A DNA stretch of 64,000 bases, from contig BLLK01000045.1 of the NCBI GenBank assembly GCA_021927905.1, forward strand, positions 3,162,001 through 3,226,000. Reading direction: 5' to 3'. The notes under the pieces were generated by a model that saw only the letters and a list, made by a program, of their open reading frames with translations, was not told the origin of the DNA and searched no databases. Positions 1-11,119 of the stretch are shown one piece after another. This stretch comes from Chaetoceros tenuissimus (Eukaryota; Bacillariophyta; Thalassiosirophyceae; Chaetocerotales; Chaetocerotaceae). Position numbers and translations under genes: made by a program. Position 1 is the first letter of the stretch. Every line of letters begins with the position of its first letter.

Positions 1-2171
1 TTTCTGTCAGTACCATAACGAGTGGTTTCACGAATCCATTCTCCATTACTATTCTTGCACCAAATATCTGCAGATCCTGCTCCACCATTGCCTCCTTTAG
101 ATCCAAAAATAAAACAAGATCCGTCACGGGTAATCATGACACTGCTTCCTACTTCTGCAGCAGTAAGAGCGTTGTCATCTACAGTCAAGACTGTCTTCTC
201 AATTTCGTATTCACCACTGTTTTGATTAAAAGCATATAGGTCAACTCGTCCGTCCTTGTCAGAAAAGTAGCGACGACCAACCAACAAGTAGTCGCCATTT
301 TCATTCAATGAAACTACAAGTGCGGGCTTAGATCCTACTCCAATTTTATCAGAGTTAAAGGTGCGAGTATCACGAAGGGACCAAGAGCCATCATCTAATT
401 CTGTAAAAATCTTCACAGTACTATCAGGCACTCCTGTTTCATCTCCAGTACCACGATCGATGAATGCCTGCGCCACAGCAATTGTTTTTCCATCCCCACT
501 AACAGCAAGCTGGGCAAGTGCGTCATCAGGAGAAGGAGATTTAGTTAAAGTGCCCATAGCCACATCGCCCAAATCGAGATCGATCTTTTCGTAATTTCCA
601 GTAATAGTATCATGCTTCTGAACTGTCACCTTGGGTAGGAAAGAACCATTCTGCACAGAGTTGCTGTTGCTATCAAGAACGAAGCTTGACATTGCAAGTA
701 CAGACAAGTCATCACTTGCAGCAATGTCATCTCCAGAATTGTATGTGAAATCTTCGTAGAAAGTTTCCTTGAGACGAAAGTATGGATCCCCGATAGTAGT
801 AGATTCAAGCTTTCTAGACTTGACTCCATCGGCAGTACCATCTCCATCAACGTTACCATCATGATGATGTGTCGAGTCCACTTTCTCCAAGAAAGATTTT
901 TTCTTCTCTTTCTTCTTCTTGGTCTGATGGTGCTTCTCCTTCTTCTTCTTGTTGTTCTTCTTCTCCGGCTCCTTGAACAAAGAACTAGTGGTAGTAGCTA
1001 CATCCTCACGAAGATTACGTACCACTGCAACATCATCGCCCTCAGCTCTAGCCTTCTTCTTGCTAGTACCAATGAGGTTTCGAAAGTACTTTGCAGTAGA
1101 TGCAACCTGTGTATGAGGAATAGAAGAGAGATGTGTTAGCAGTGATCATCATGTCAGTTGTTGATGTGTGTTGTGTAAAAAGATATGTTCGCCAATGTTG
1201 TCCAATGGAACTGTAAACACCCCTTGAGTAAGATGGGGGTCGGTCAAATATCCCCCACTGTTTAGGAGGACAAGGAGTAAACCTTCGACACAATTATGGA
1301 CACTATCCCCATCAGGATAGGGATATGAGCCAGATATTCTCAAAACCCTACAGGATAGGGATTCAAGAGAACAAGTCATACGTCACCGGACTTACGTTGT
1401 TCTTCAAGTTGTCTTCAGCGACATCTTCAACATTTTCTCCAACAACTTTCTCGTCGCTGTTGACGCGATACCAATGTGAAAAATTCGCCTTGAGAAAAGA
1501 AGAAGAAACATGCGTTAGTACTACAGCCATGATAAACGATATAGATATCAAAATGTATTTGCTGCATGCATAGACACATATTTGAAAATCATACATATAT
1601 ATTCAAAGATGCTTTCGCTCCTTCTCCTCGTGATATGTAGCGTTGATTGCATCGCTCGCTAGTATCATCCTCCTTTCTTTTTTCGTACCTTTTGAATCAA
1701 TGAAGAAATATGATCAAACATTACATCTCCTTTCTTCATTTCTTTCGGGATATTACTATCCATATCCTTCTTCTCCTTTCCAGCAAAGGCATCGACCTTC
1801 CCTCCTCCGTCTTTCTTCTTCTCCTCATCACTATCCATGATAGCATGATGATGATGCTTATCGACCATCCACAAATCAAAACCAAACCCTCCATTTCCAT
1901 ATCCACCACCACGATTCTCTCTATTATCTTTGTCAGATACATCAGCACCGTTCAAATAGGAAGAGAGAAAAGTATCAGAATCCACTGCTCCGTTGGATGA
2001 ATCAATCTTCTTCTTCATTTCTCCTGAGGAAAAAATGGAAGAGAGTTTCATAGGAGTACCATGCTCCTGAGAAGTAGAATCCTGCGCAACTTTTCCTACG
2101 TAGATACATAGGATAGATGCAGAGAGGAGTGCTGCAAAGAGCACTCGAGTCTTTTCTGAAAGTAAAGCCAT
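1..2171 (-). CDS. Membrane-anchored FG-GAP-like beta-propeller protein (3' end off window)
   Basis: Three exons fit without phase shift: 2171-1689, 1488-1396 and 1106 to the left edge, at least 560 residues. Donors are GTACGA and GTAAGT; both acceptors (AAG at 1489, CAG at 1107) have a CTAAC branch-like motif upstream. Residues 8-24 form a hydrophobic segment with little before it, so a signal anchor or signal peptide is likely. A Lys-rich, low-complexity stretch (about residues 215-240) precedes repeats that look like beta-propeller blades, with motifs such as SGDGKTIAV, NENGDYLLVG and TRDGSCFIFG followed by a Trp or Tyr strand. This pattern fits FG-GAP or related propeller repeats in diatom surface or secreted proteins. 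The binding partner is unknown. The gene structure is firm; the fold is an inference. Confidence 0.7.
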
Positions 2172-2953
2172 GACAATCTGTAATGGGAAAACATATGTAA
2201 ATGAGAATATTCAAAGAATGAAAAACGAGAATAAAAGTACAATCATGTATCCATTTTATCACAGTGGTATACGATATCTTCTTACATGTCTCGTAATAGT
2301 ATTTGACAAACAATTGCTTATCAAAATCAAAATAAACCTGATGTAATTCTCGATACGAATCTAAGTTTATGAGCACAGCGAATCTGCTGCGTTTGTGTTG
2401 AGTGGCTCAGCTTCATTCTTCTGGCGGTGCACTTTATTCTTTATGGGTTCTTTTGAGAGGCCTTTTAAAAGCATTAATGGGTTCTTGGAAGAAATACAAC
2501 TAAGATTAAACGAAAAGAGGCAAGATAGTGAGATTGAATCTTATGAAGCAATGTCTATTTCGAATTCACACTCTTTTGCCTTGTTCGAAATTTTAAAAGA
2601 TTAAAAAAATGAGAACAATTTGCTCATATGCGTAACACAGCTTCGGATGACGTCTTTTCCTCTTTCAGAAACTTGGAAGATTGACTGATTCGATTGTTCG
2701 CTAATCCCTACTCAACGAGGATACAAATAGCCTTTGCTACGAGTACGTATCTCTGATACTGTAGAAGTCCGACAAGATGAAGATAAAGAAAAAAAGAAAG
2801 CTTTGTTATTCCAGAATTGTTTGTTGTTCATTTCGTTGCTTTTTAGACCAACTAATAAGTACCTCCTATCAATTCAAAAGCAAACATTTTCTGGCACTAT
2901 ACTAAATACTAGCTTAGTTGTTAATTAAGAAAAGAGCTTGAGTAAGAGCTGCT
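2172..2953. other. Intergenic, no gene recognised
   Basis: AT-rich spacer between two divergent genes. Short open frames occur here, but none shows a convincing start, family motif or exon partner. A GTACGTA motif lies near 2742, about 210 bp upstream of the selenoprotein start. Confidence 0.5.
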
Positions 2954-3533
2954 ATGATGCGAATCTCAAAAAATTTTACACTCTCTTGTATCCTACTTGG
3001 ACGAACAACAAGTTTCACTCCGAAATTCACTCCAGTAATTACAACAATAGCAAGAAACAACATTTCTTCCACTTCTGCCTCGAAATTATTAGCGAGTCTG
3101 GAGGGTCAAGATTCTATAGACAGCAAAGGATCTGCTGTATCTTTCACAGTAACATATGTAAGTCGTGAAATTCAAGAAAATTTCATCGTCCTTTTCGTAG
3201 AAAGAAAAAAATCTCACATTGCCATTGATACTATGAAATATATTAAAGTGCCAAAACTGAGATGGAGGGGGACAAGAACGTGACACAGCTATGGAATGTG
3301 TCCGTGAAATTTTCCCCCAGTCTGAAATCATACCCAATTGCATCAATGAATACCCAATCAAGGTGACGATTGAAGCACAAATTGGGAAAACAAATGTAAA
3401 AGTTTGGGAAGGAGCTCAAAGGAACTTATTTCGGAAATATGCCTCGAAACGAGCTGAAAGTCAAGAAGAAATGAAGCAGCATTTGTCCATGTTGAAATCG
3501 ACTGTAGAGAGTTTTCAGGGTGGTGAAAAGTAA
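2954..3533 (+). CDS. Rdx-family (SelT/SelW/SelH-like) selenoprotein, probably plastid-targeted
   Basis: Exon 1 is 2954-3157 (68 codons). A GTAAGT donor opens a 91-bp intron ending TTAAAG at 3248, the same acceptor type as in the PurH gene. Exon 2 (3249-3533) then reads C-Q-N-(TGA)-D-G-G-G in frame and stays open to a TAA. If the TGA at 3258-3260 is selenocysteine, the protein has 162 residues with a CxxU motif at 69-72 directly after a beta strand (VSFTVTY). That is the Rdx thioredoxin-like arrangement (strand, CxxU/CxxC, helix); the helix and second strand follow (ECVREIFPQSEIIP, then KVTIEAQIG). The N-terminus has a hydrophobic signal followed by TTSFTP, resembling the diatom plastid motif with Phe after the cleavage site. 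A redox role is inferred from the family. Alternative splicing that skips the TGA would need a weak GTGAAA donor and would lose the CxxU. Confidence 0.68.
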
Positions 3534-3629
3534 CTTAGCTAAATGAAGTGTAGAATATGAAAAACTTGAACGAAAGAGAAGATAACATGATAATTGATAT
3601 ATCTGTATGTCCAATGTGCTCATGAGAAT

Positions 3630-3713
3630 ATTCATTTTTCTGAATGACGGTATGAGACTTGATGCTTGACTTGATGTAGACGTCTTTATACCTGATCAAA
3701 GTAAAAAGTGAAT
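3630..3713 (+). promoter_or_regulatory. SECIS-like hairpin in the 3' UTR of the selenoprotein
   Basis: About 100 nt after the stop a long hairpin can be drawn by eye. The lower helix pairs 3630-3639 with 3703-3713 (10 bp, one bulge). An internal loop follows, then ATGAC (3644-3648) faces CTGAT (3692-3696), which is the UGA/GA non-Watson-Crick quartet of eukaryotic SECIS elements. The upper helix pairs GGTATGAGAC (3649-3658) with GTCTTTATACC (3682-3692), about 10 bp with one bulge. The apical loop is 23 nt. The usual unpaired AA in the apical loop is not evident, so the element is non-canonical. Position, quartet and helix lengths all fit. Confidence 0.5.
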
Positions 3714-4000
3714 ACGAATAGACATTAAAGTTTAAATAACGACACAGCATATCTTGCTTTTCCCGAAAGGAAAGGCAAAGAAGTTTATAATTAAATAAAA
3801 ATATAGCCATGTAATGCTATGGTAGATTTTTTTCCTTGTATCGCTGTGGAATTAGATTATGACTGGTACATTGTATCAAAGTAGAAACATCCATGACGAT
3901 TCATTTACTCGAAAGCGACTTTGCCAAAGGTAGCTTCCCTATTCATTCTATACTTCCTTCGCCATACAAACACCACAGTCCCAACAGCCACAAATTCAAC

Positions 4001-5690
4001 TTACTGTACAACGACAAGATCATCCACCTTGAGAATCATACAAACAGTTTCAGTAGCAAGATTGATGGCACTGGTACTGACAAGCAATGGCTGCAACACA
4101 TTCAAGTCATACATGTCCGACACAACATTCTTCTTGACATTGATTCCAGCTCCAGTGTTTCCTTCCACATGTTGTTTTCTGAGTTCAGTCACACAGTCAA
4201 TCGGTCTCATACCAGCATTCTCTGCAAGAGTATATGGAATGGTCTCGAGTGCTTCTGCAAAAGCCTTGATACAGTACGAGTCCATTCCAGTCAATCCAAG
4301 TGCATATTCCTTGAGACGTAGAGATACTTCCACTTCTGGTGCTCCTCCTCCAGCAATCAAGAATCGTTTCTTGACAAGAGATCTAACAACACACTGTGCA
4401 TCATGAATGGAACGATTAGCTTCTGCAAGAACAAGATTATTCGATCCTCTCAACAATACAGTCATTGTCTTTCCTGGATTCTTGACTCCCGTAAATTTCA
4501 CAACCTTGTGTCCAGAACCAGGCATGACAACATCTCCTACATGTTCCGCTTCTCCCAATTTATCCTTGGAAAGAGAATCCACATGTGCCACTGGCTGACA
4601 ACCAAGAGTTCTACAAATAAACTCCACATCAGAACGTTCCACATCCGTCACCACCAAAATACCCATTTTGGCCAAAAAATGCAACGAAAGTTCATTGTAC
4701 GCATCTCTCAAAATCGATTTCTGAATCAATAAAACATTGGCACCAGATTTTTTGATTTTTTTACAAATCCCCAACAAATATTTACGTTCATCTCTCAAAA
4801 TTCGATCCATGGCTGCATAATCGCTCACAACGATATTATTGTCCATATCGGTTTTCGGAGCACTCAAGCAAAATTGTATCATTGCAATTTTGGCATTGGA
4901 TATTTGACTTGGTCCACCTGCACTTTTCGTCGAACCTTTTTTGAATACGAGACCATTGACAAGTTCGGTATCGTCGATTGTACCTCCCACTTGTTCCACC
5001 ATGCGAATATCTCTTAGATCGACATTAATAGCTGTATCCGGATTGTCAATGACACCGAGTACAGAATCGACAGCGATTGGAGAAATCAAATCTGAATTTT
5101 GCGAAACGACTTTGGAAGAAAGACAGGTATTGACTGCTGCAATGAGTTGAGATCTATCCTTGAGGTCAACAGGCTTGGCTACCGATTCAAGAATTTGCGT
5201 CGCTTTTTCCGCAGCCTTTACAAAGGAGGAAGCAATGGCCATGGGATGGATTCCCTTGGAGAGAAGAGAGGCACATGCTTCCAGTAAAGCACCGGCTACT
5301 ACGACTACAGTAGTGGTACCATCTCCTGCTTCGATATCTTGTGATTGTGAGAGTTCGACAAGCATTTTCGCGGCTGGATGGAGGACATTCATTTTGGAAA
5401 GGATTGTAGCTCCATCATTTGAAATGAGGACTTCTCCATTCGAGAGTTCCATGAGTTTGTCCATTCCTCGAGGACCAAGAGAAGTACGTACTGCATTTGC
5501 TACTGCCTATTGATGGAAATAGAAAGAGTAAAGATAAAAGAGAGAGAATGAGATTTTGAATTTGAATAGAAGCTAGAGTCGATTACACTAGGATATGAAA
5601 TTGACTTACCTTTGCTGCGATAATGTTGGAGGTGCGGACATCCTTTCCTTTCGTCTTTTCGTGAAACGTTTCTCCACTTCTTGTTGCCAT
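4001..5690 (-). CDS. CCT4: T-complex protein 1 subunit delta (CCT4)
   Basis: One of the eight subunits of the cytosolic chaperonin TRiC/CCT, which folds actin, tubulin and other proteins using ATP. Exon 1 is 5690-5610 (27 codons), followed by a 103-bp intron (GTAAGT...ATAG) and exon 2 at 5506-4001, giving 528 residues, the normal subunit length. Group II chaperonin signatures are present: [22 protein letters not shown], and [15 protein letters not shown] with the catalytic Asp, plus GAGINVKKN near the C-terminus. The order and sequence fit delta better than other subunits. It is convergent with the selenoprotein gene. No anomaly seen. Confidence 0.95.
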
Positions 5691-6201
5691 CTTTTTATTA
5701 TTTATTAAATTTGCTGTTTGAAATAGAAATAGTAGATTACTAGACTACTGCTACTATTAGTTAGTTACAAAGATGATAGAGGCTCTCTCCACATTTGCTT
5801 TTGTACCGCCTTGATTTTCTCTCTCGATTTGAAACGAACGGATAAAAATATGGCAGTTATCTGAGTTTTACCTGTTTTATTAACGGTCATCATTCTTTTC
5901 TGAAAATATAGAAGAATCAGTGTTACTCTCTACTCATATGAATTCAACTGAACTTTTACACGAAGGAAATATAAATTTCAATATAATAATATTTTCTTCC
6001 ATCATGATTTACTCATTCTTTACGTATTCTGTTCCACTATTTCAGAAATAGTGGTTGGTAGAAATGAATGAATTGAATAACCATGCTATTGCCAATCTTT
6101 TATGTAATACCTGAATGTGTCGAATTTCAGAAATATATTCGTAGCTAAATATTTATAAACTTTATGAACTCAAACCTCACTCAACATATATAGAACTTAG
6201 C
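5691..6201. other. Intergenic, no gene recognised
   Basis: AT-rich spacer holding the CCT4 promoter and the 3' flank of the P450-like gene. No supported coding frame, repeat or RNA gene seen. Confidence 0.5.
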
Positions 6202-7733
6202 TCAACAATCAATTTCCTTCTTCTCGACGACATTATTGTCATTGGTAACTTCATTCTTTTCTTCTTTTGTAGTTTTAGTAGGTTGCTGTGGATTAGCATC
6301 ATTGCTGGATCCATGTAAATCATATTTTGCATCATAGCCTTGTTCACTTAGGCCATGACGAACTTTACCCAATGCAATCAACAAATCTACAAGTAACTTT
6401 TCAGATACCTCCTTTCCTGGACATACACGGCCATTGGTTTGATTTCCAAGGGAATGAAAGAGAGTACTATATGGACATAGGTTCTCACGTAAATGGTCAA
6501 ATTCATATGTGTTTGATCCATATATTGATTCATCCAAATTTGCCAATTGCAAAGGGATGTAAATCATTGTTCCTTTGGGGAATTTGACGTTTTTGCCATT
6601 GAATTCGGCAGTGAAGGATGTTTGAGCAATTTTGTGTGTGTTTTGAACAGGATGACATAGTCTTCCGCATTCATACATGTATTTCAATACTTCGTCGCGA
6701 TTATTGAGATCAATGGAATCCCAAACCTTTTTCACTTGGATGGAGGATGTATCGTGTCCTTCGTAGTTTGGTAGACGTTTGTACCCTAGTAGAATTGGAA
6801 TGATTGTCCTTGGAGCAAGCATTCCAGCAAAAGTCTAGAGATTGTAAACTGTTATGAGAGTACTTTCATTGCATATAGGACATGGAATCAAATCAGTAGA
6901 CTTACCATCATGCTAACAATGAGTAGTGACAATTCCACCTTGGTCATGCCCTTGTATCGTTCTTCTTTTTCATTCAATGCAGAAATTGCTGGACTCTCCT
7001 CGTAAATCTTTGCTACTTTTAATAGGGCTTTCTTATACTTTGCTCCTCTTGTTCCCGCGGTTTCAATTTGACTAATAATGTTGACGTAATATAAGGTAGG
7101 ATCAAGTTCGAAATAGAGATGTTCAATGGCCTTCATTTGCTCTACATTGGATGGGTCTAGACCCAAAACAACGTAATGGATATATTTTGCAACGAATTTC
7201 TTTAATCCAGAATCTGAAGATTGGAACAACTTGTCCATCTTTCTTTTGGATTTTAATACAACCTTGTATTCTTTTGCAAAATCATCAATCAACTTTTTGG
7301 AAATTTCATCTTCTCCACGTTTTTTGCAAGCTTCGTCAAAGATGACTTCATTGACTACAGCTCGACATGCTTCCCAATCGCCATTTCCACCTGTATCGGA
7401 TTGCGAAAGAGCCAGAATAAATTTCTTTGGGCACTTGGATTTACGGAGATCCATTCCACCAATTTTAAAAGTTCTTGCCTGTGGTTCAACAAGATTCTTT
7501 TTTACTTCTGCCATGTCACACATCCATACGCCTCCCGCACATGCAAAGTTTTTGCCAAAGCGATTGCGTTTATGGTCAAGATATGGCTCAGATATGGTTT
7601 GAGTCTGCTGATAGAAAGTAATGAGAAGCGTAATGGGTTTGAGAATCCATGCAAAGATGTTGTACCATGAATGGTTTAGGTTGAGAAGCTGCAATTTATG
7701 AGCTAGACCTTCGAAGCAAGAGCAGCAGCACAT
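6202..7733 (-). CDS. Cytochrome P450-like protein (possibly CYP74-like)
   Basis: Two exons, 7733-6906 and 6834-6202, joined across a 71-bp intron (GTAAGT...CTAG) in phase 0, give 486 residues. The second exon carries the P450 hallmarks in order: an ExxR-like motif in YECGRLCHPV, a beta-strand region with PKGTMIYIPLQLAN, and a haem-ligand loop with Cys in GRVCPGKEVS followed by a helix. The N-terminal half is poorly conserved. The short haem loop and lack of a typical oxygen-binding AGxDT motif recall CYP74-type fatty-acid hydroperoxide enzymes, but that subfamily call is tentative. A hydrophobic stretch near residues 27-42 may be a membrane anchor. It may act in oxylipin or other lipid metabolism; the substrate is unknown. 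Confidence 0.65.
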
Positions 7734-8232
7734 GGGAGTATTCTTTGGTTTGTAAATTTTCGATTATTCAGTTCAATACCACTGGAAAATAATGAACACA
7801 CCAGTGAAGAAGTCTATCAAAAAGAAAGAGTAGAGTAGATCTTTTACGACCAGGGTTCTCATCTGTCATCTCGGCCTCTCTTTTGTTGTCTGTTTCTTTG
7901 CATTAACTGTACGTACGTAACCTTAGTACATTTACCGTATAAATAACGAACAATTGTCTTCACATTTTCATAAGTTCTTTCCTATTGGTTGTTTTCTTTT
8001 AATACCTACTTGGTAGACTAGACTTATCTGAGTGACATTATGATCCGCTAGATCACGATATTATTTTTAATTTTTTTGTACTATAGAAATTATACATATG
8101 AATATACGAATATACTTATGTCATTGAGGTGCATTTGCTACATACTGGAATTTTCATTAATTTCGTAGATGCTTTCACGGTGAGCATATAGTACAGAAAC
8201 CACTTTGCTTTACTTTTTCTTTTCTTAATTTG
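7734..8232. other. Intergenic with GTACGTACGT element
   Basis: Upstream region of the P450-like gene. GTACGTACGT lies at 7909-7918, about 176 bp before the start codon. No coding frame supported. Confidence 0.5.
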
Positions 8233-9267
8233 CTAAGGGTGCTGACATACTTCTCTCCACCTGCGCATCCAAGCCTCCATTACTAAAACTCTGTCTTGTG
8301 CAGTACCAGATAATCCTACAAAATTCGACAAATCAGAGTTTTTAACACTATCGTGCGAGAAATGAATAGCTCGCTTTCCTTGTGATAAGTGACAATCATT
8401 TTCTTGCCAGTGTCGACCAAATAGTGCTGATCTTCCATCAAGAACTTCATTTTGTGCAATGTAGAGACCTTGCTCATGTCTTAGATCCATCAATGCAAAC
8501 ATGTCCGTCCAATGCTTTTCATCTCTTGCATGTGCCTCACCACTTCGTAAAATGGCAAAAGCTAATCTCATCCATTCCCCATCGCTGCCGGACATTAAGC
8601 ACGGAATGCCAGCACCTTCGCTTCCTGAAGCAACACTGTAAACTGTGAATCTACCTTGATTTGGAAGCTGTAAATTTTGAGGTTGATTAGGCACACCCGA
8701 GCCAAATTGCAAAGGGAAGTTATCATAATCTGACATGAACCCTCCTCCGACTGAAGCCATTGCAAGCCAACGAAAGTAGCAAAATTGATTATATTGTACA
8801 TTTCTTCCTTTTCCATCCATCCCATTCAAAGGTACATCTTGTAAGCGTCTTTCATATTCTTCGAAGCGTGGATGTAGCTTTGCATGTGAAAGATTTAAAA
8901 CTTGTGTTTGCCAACCTGCAGCTTGCCAATGTTTCTCCCACGCTTGTAAAAGCATTCTATCGCTCTGGTCATCCATTCCTGTATTACGCAACTCTTCAGG
9001 TATGGGTTCATAAAAGGTGAACATCACTGGCCTTCTAACCTCTTGCACACTGCCTGCTCTAGCCTTTAATGGAGTTTTCTCCATGGTTCCATATGGATCA
9101 CCCGAAAAAGTTCCATCAACACGAGTGAGTTGATGCATTTCCATCTCGTTTTTTGTAGATACCTCTCTTAATGAAGATACCTCCGATGAATTTCCAGAAA
9201 GTAAGACAAGAATCACAAAGAATATGGCGCACATGATTATGAAAGGGTGCACTTTTGTAGCATTCAT
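8233..9267 (-). CDS. Type II membrane glycosyltransferase-like protein (DXD)
   Basis: Single exon of 344 residues. Residues 8-25 form one hydrophobic segment right after a short basic N-terminus, typical of a Golgi signal anchor, followed by a stem. The lumenal part contains YFRWLAMASVGGGF and then SDYDNFP around residue 180. This R..L...GG...D.D layout is that of GT32-like enzymes with a DXD metal/nucleotide-sugar site. The rest is not recognisable. It likely transfers a sugar in the secretory pathway; donor and acceptor are unknown. A GTACGTAC element lies about 140 bp upstream, at 9409. Confidence 0.55.
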   Translation of the reverse strand: MNATKVHPFIIMCAIFFVILVLLSGNSSEVSSLREVSTKNEMEMHQLTRVDGTFSGDPYGTMEKTPLKARAGSVQEVRRPVMFTFYEPIPEELRNTGMDDQSDRMLLQAWEKHWQAAGWQTQVLNLSHAKLHPRFEEYERRLQDVPLNGMDGKGRNVQYNQFCYFRWLAMASVGGGFMSDYDNFPLQFGSGVPNQPQNLQLPNQGRFTVYSVASGSEGAGIPCLMSGSDGEWMRLAFAILRSGEAHARDEKHWTDMFALMDLRHEQGLYIAQNEVLDGRSALFGRHWQENDCHLSQGKRAIHFSHDSVKNSDLSNFVGLSGTAQDRVLVMEAWMRRWREVCQHP

Positions 9268-10014
9268 GATGGATCTATAGTTCTATTCGCTGCTATATAT
9301 TTTGGTTAATAAAACCTAATTTCTCTTTATTTCACAGTGGAAAATAGAACAATAGAACATGCAAGTCTATTAATACCGTGTGTGGTGTGGTGTGTGAACC
9401 ACAGGTTTGTACGTACCGGGGTCTTTCTCAGTCATTTTGGACTTTCTCCGAAAAGTCTCTCATTTTTACCACATCACATTATGATTTATTTTATATGAAA
9501 AGACGAATGTTGGCGTGTTTTATCGTATCTCACTGACTTCGTGAATCTAGTATAAGTCTTTTTGATTAGAATGTGACCACGGTTTCAATCAATGAAAGAA
9601 GGTGGCGGCACCGAAAGGCGTCTTTCTCGATCTGCAGTTCTTCTCTGTTAGTACTCTACCATGTACGTTTGTACCTGGTACTGTCTTGAGTACCATATAA
9701 ATAACTGAAAATATCATCTTCATTTTTTTAGAATTTCTTTTGTTTTCTTTTACCAAGTCTAGTACGAGTAGTTTCAGTTGGTTGGCTTTTAAGTATATGA
9801 GTAAAAAAAATACCACAAGATCTTTTTACTATTGAATTTGAATTTAAAATTAGAACATTTTGCTCATCTGACGTACATGGTGAAGAATGAATACTCCTCG
9901 TTATAACATGTTGAGTATCATTATTTCTTGTCGATTGTATGTGCCAAATTACTGGCTAGAGCTAAATTCAAACATGAATAACCCCCATCTTTTCCACTGC
10001 ATAAATAAAATCAC
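9268..10014. other. Intergenic, no gene recognised
   Basis: Spacer between two minus-strand genes. GTACGTACC at 9409-9417 is the only notable element. A 75-residue open frame near 9.6-9.8 kb lacks any recognisable feature. Confidence 0.45.
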
Positions 10015-10920
10015 TTATTTTGCTCCTTTATATTCTTTTGATATTGATTGGAAAAAACTCTTCCATGCCTTATCCTTCAAAGTCTCATCCATATCTACTG
10101 TACAAAGTTTTGTCAGCACATCCTTCTCAAATTGAGATTTCAACTCATCTTCATTATCACCAGGATAAACATTCTGCTTAAATTCTAAAGTCTTGTTCAA
10201 AAGCTTCTCTTTTGCATCTTCATCCAAGCATGTCTTTCTCATGGTCAAATTCTTTGTTTCTTCAAGATATTTTTGCGCAATTTTTCTTGCAGTATTCCTA
10301 TCAGATTCTTTGAAATCCATAGCATAATGAATCAAATCTTGAAAATCAATCTGACGAGAACTTCGTGCATTATCACGTTTGGTCTCTTCAGATTTGATTG
10401 CATCACATATATGTGTAGCATTTGGCATGGCATGGCAATAAAAAGACTCTCCTGATCCTCTGAAACGTTTATCATGATAATTGATAATTACTACATTCTC
10501 AAATTTCCTCAAGAGTTTTTTCGCAATGTAATTTTTTCCAGGTGGGGTTTTTCTCTGCAAAATTTTCTGGAAATATTGAATGATTGTTTCTGATAATTTG
10601 CCAGTGTCGTGGAGATGTCTGTATTGAGAGCTGTACATATCATAGTATCGACGATAGTAAAGCACAATCACAACCTCATCCCAATGCGAGAGATAAGAGT
10701 GCAGCATATCAATACCTTCGTCATCAATATTAGCAAATGTTTCAAATAAGTTTTGATTTCGTGCAGCAATGTCCAACCCATGCAGTAAAAGATCAGGATT
10801 ACAAGGAAAAGCTTTCCTCTCTTCTGCATCAGGATGCAAAAAGCATGTTGCAAATGCAGCTAGACGATTCCCTTTCCCAAATACGTAATACCAAGAGATT
10901 GTTTTTGCACTGTTTTTTCG
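10015..10920 (-). CDS. Sulfotransferase-like protein, 5' part missing
   Basis: The frame is open from 10920 to a stop at 10015 (301 residues) but has no early ATG; the first in-frame ATG lies well inside the conserved part. The text HWDEVVIVLYYRRYYDMYSS resembles the 3'-phosphate-binding region of diatom PAPS-dependent sulfotransferase-like proteins. The N-terminal PAPS loop (P-loop-like HKTGS motif) is not found. Only 199 bp separate this frame from the divergent gene at 11120, and I see no upstream exon there. Either a first exon is hidden, for example with an acceptor at AACAG near 10909, or the gene is a 5'-truncated copy. A second member of this broad family is cut by the right edge of the window. 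Confidence 0.5.
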   Translation of the reverse strand, partial: RKNSAKTISWYYVFGKGNRLAAFATCFLHPDAEERKAFPCNPDLLLHGLDIAARNQNLFETFANIDDEGIDMLHSYLSHWDEVVIVLYYRRYYDMYSSQYRHLHDTGKLSETIIQYFQKILQRKTPPGKNYIAKKLLRKFENVVIINYHDKRFRGSGESFYCHAMPNATHICDAIKSEETKRDNARSSRQIDFQDLIHYAMDFKESDRNTARKIAQKYLEETKNLTMRKTCLDEDAKEKLLNKTLEFKQNVYPGDNEDELKSQFEKDVLTKLCTVDMDETLKDKAWKSFFQSISKEYKGAK

Positions 10921-11119
10921 TTATTGTATAAATAATCGGGAATTTCAAAAAAGAACTAAAGATAGCAAGACTGCTTCATATTATATGGTAGGATCCGCTG
11001 CAATACTATCCTACAGCCTACAGACAAAGTTCATGTTATTTTTTGATGCTCCACTATTATTGAAATGTATTTCTTTTTCTAGGTTGATCAAATTAATCAC
11101 ATTTTACCATATAAAAATT

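Noticed and set aside
2395-2604. Short plus-strand frame in the 2.2-2.9 kb spacer
   Set aside because: No ATG start, no homology recognised, no splice partner.
3535-3810. 91-residue minus-strand frame downstream of the selenoprotein
   Set aside because: AT-driven composition, no family motif, and it overlaps the SECIS-like hairpin.
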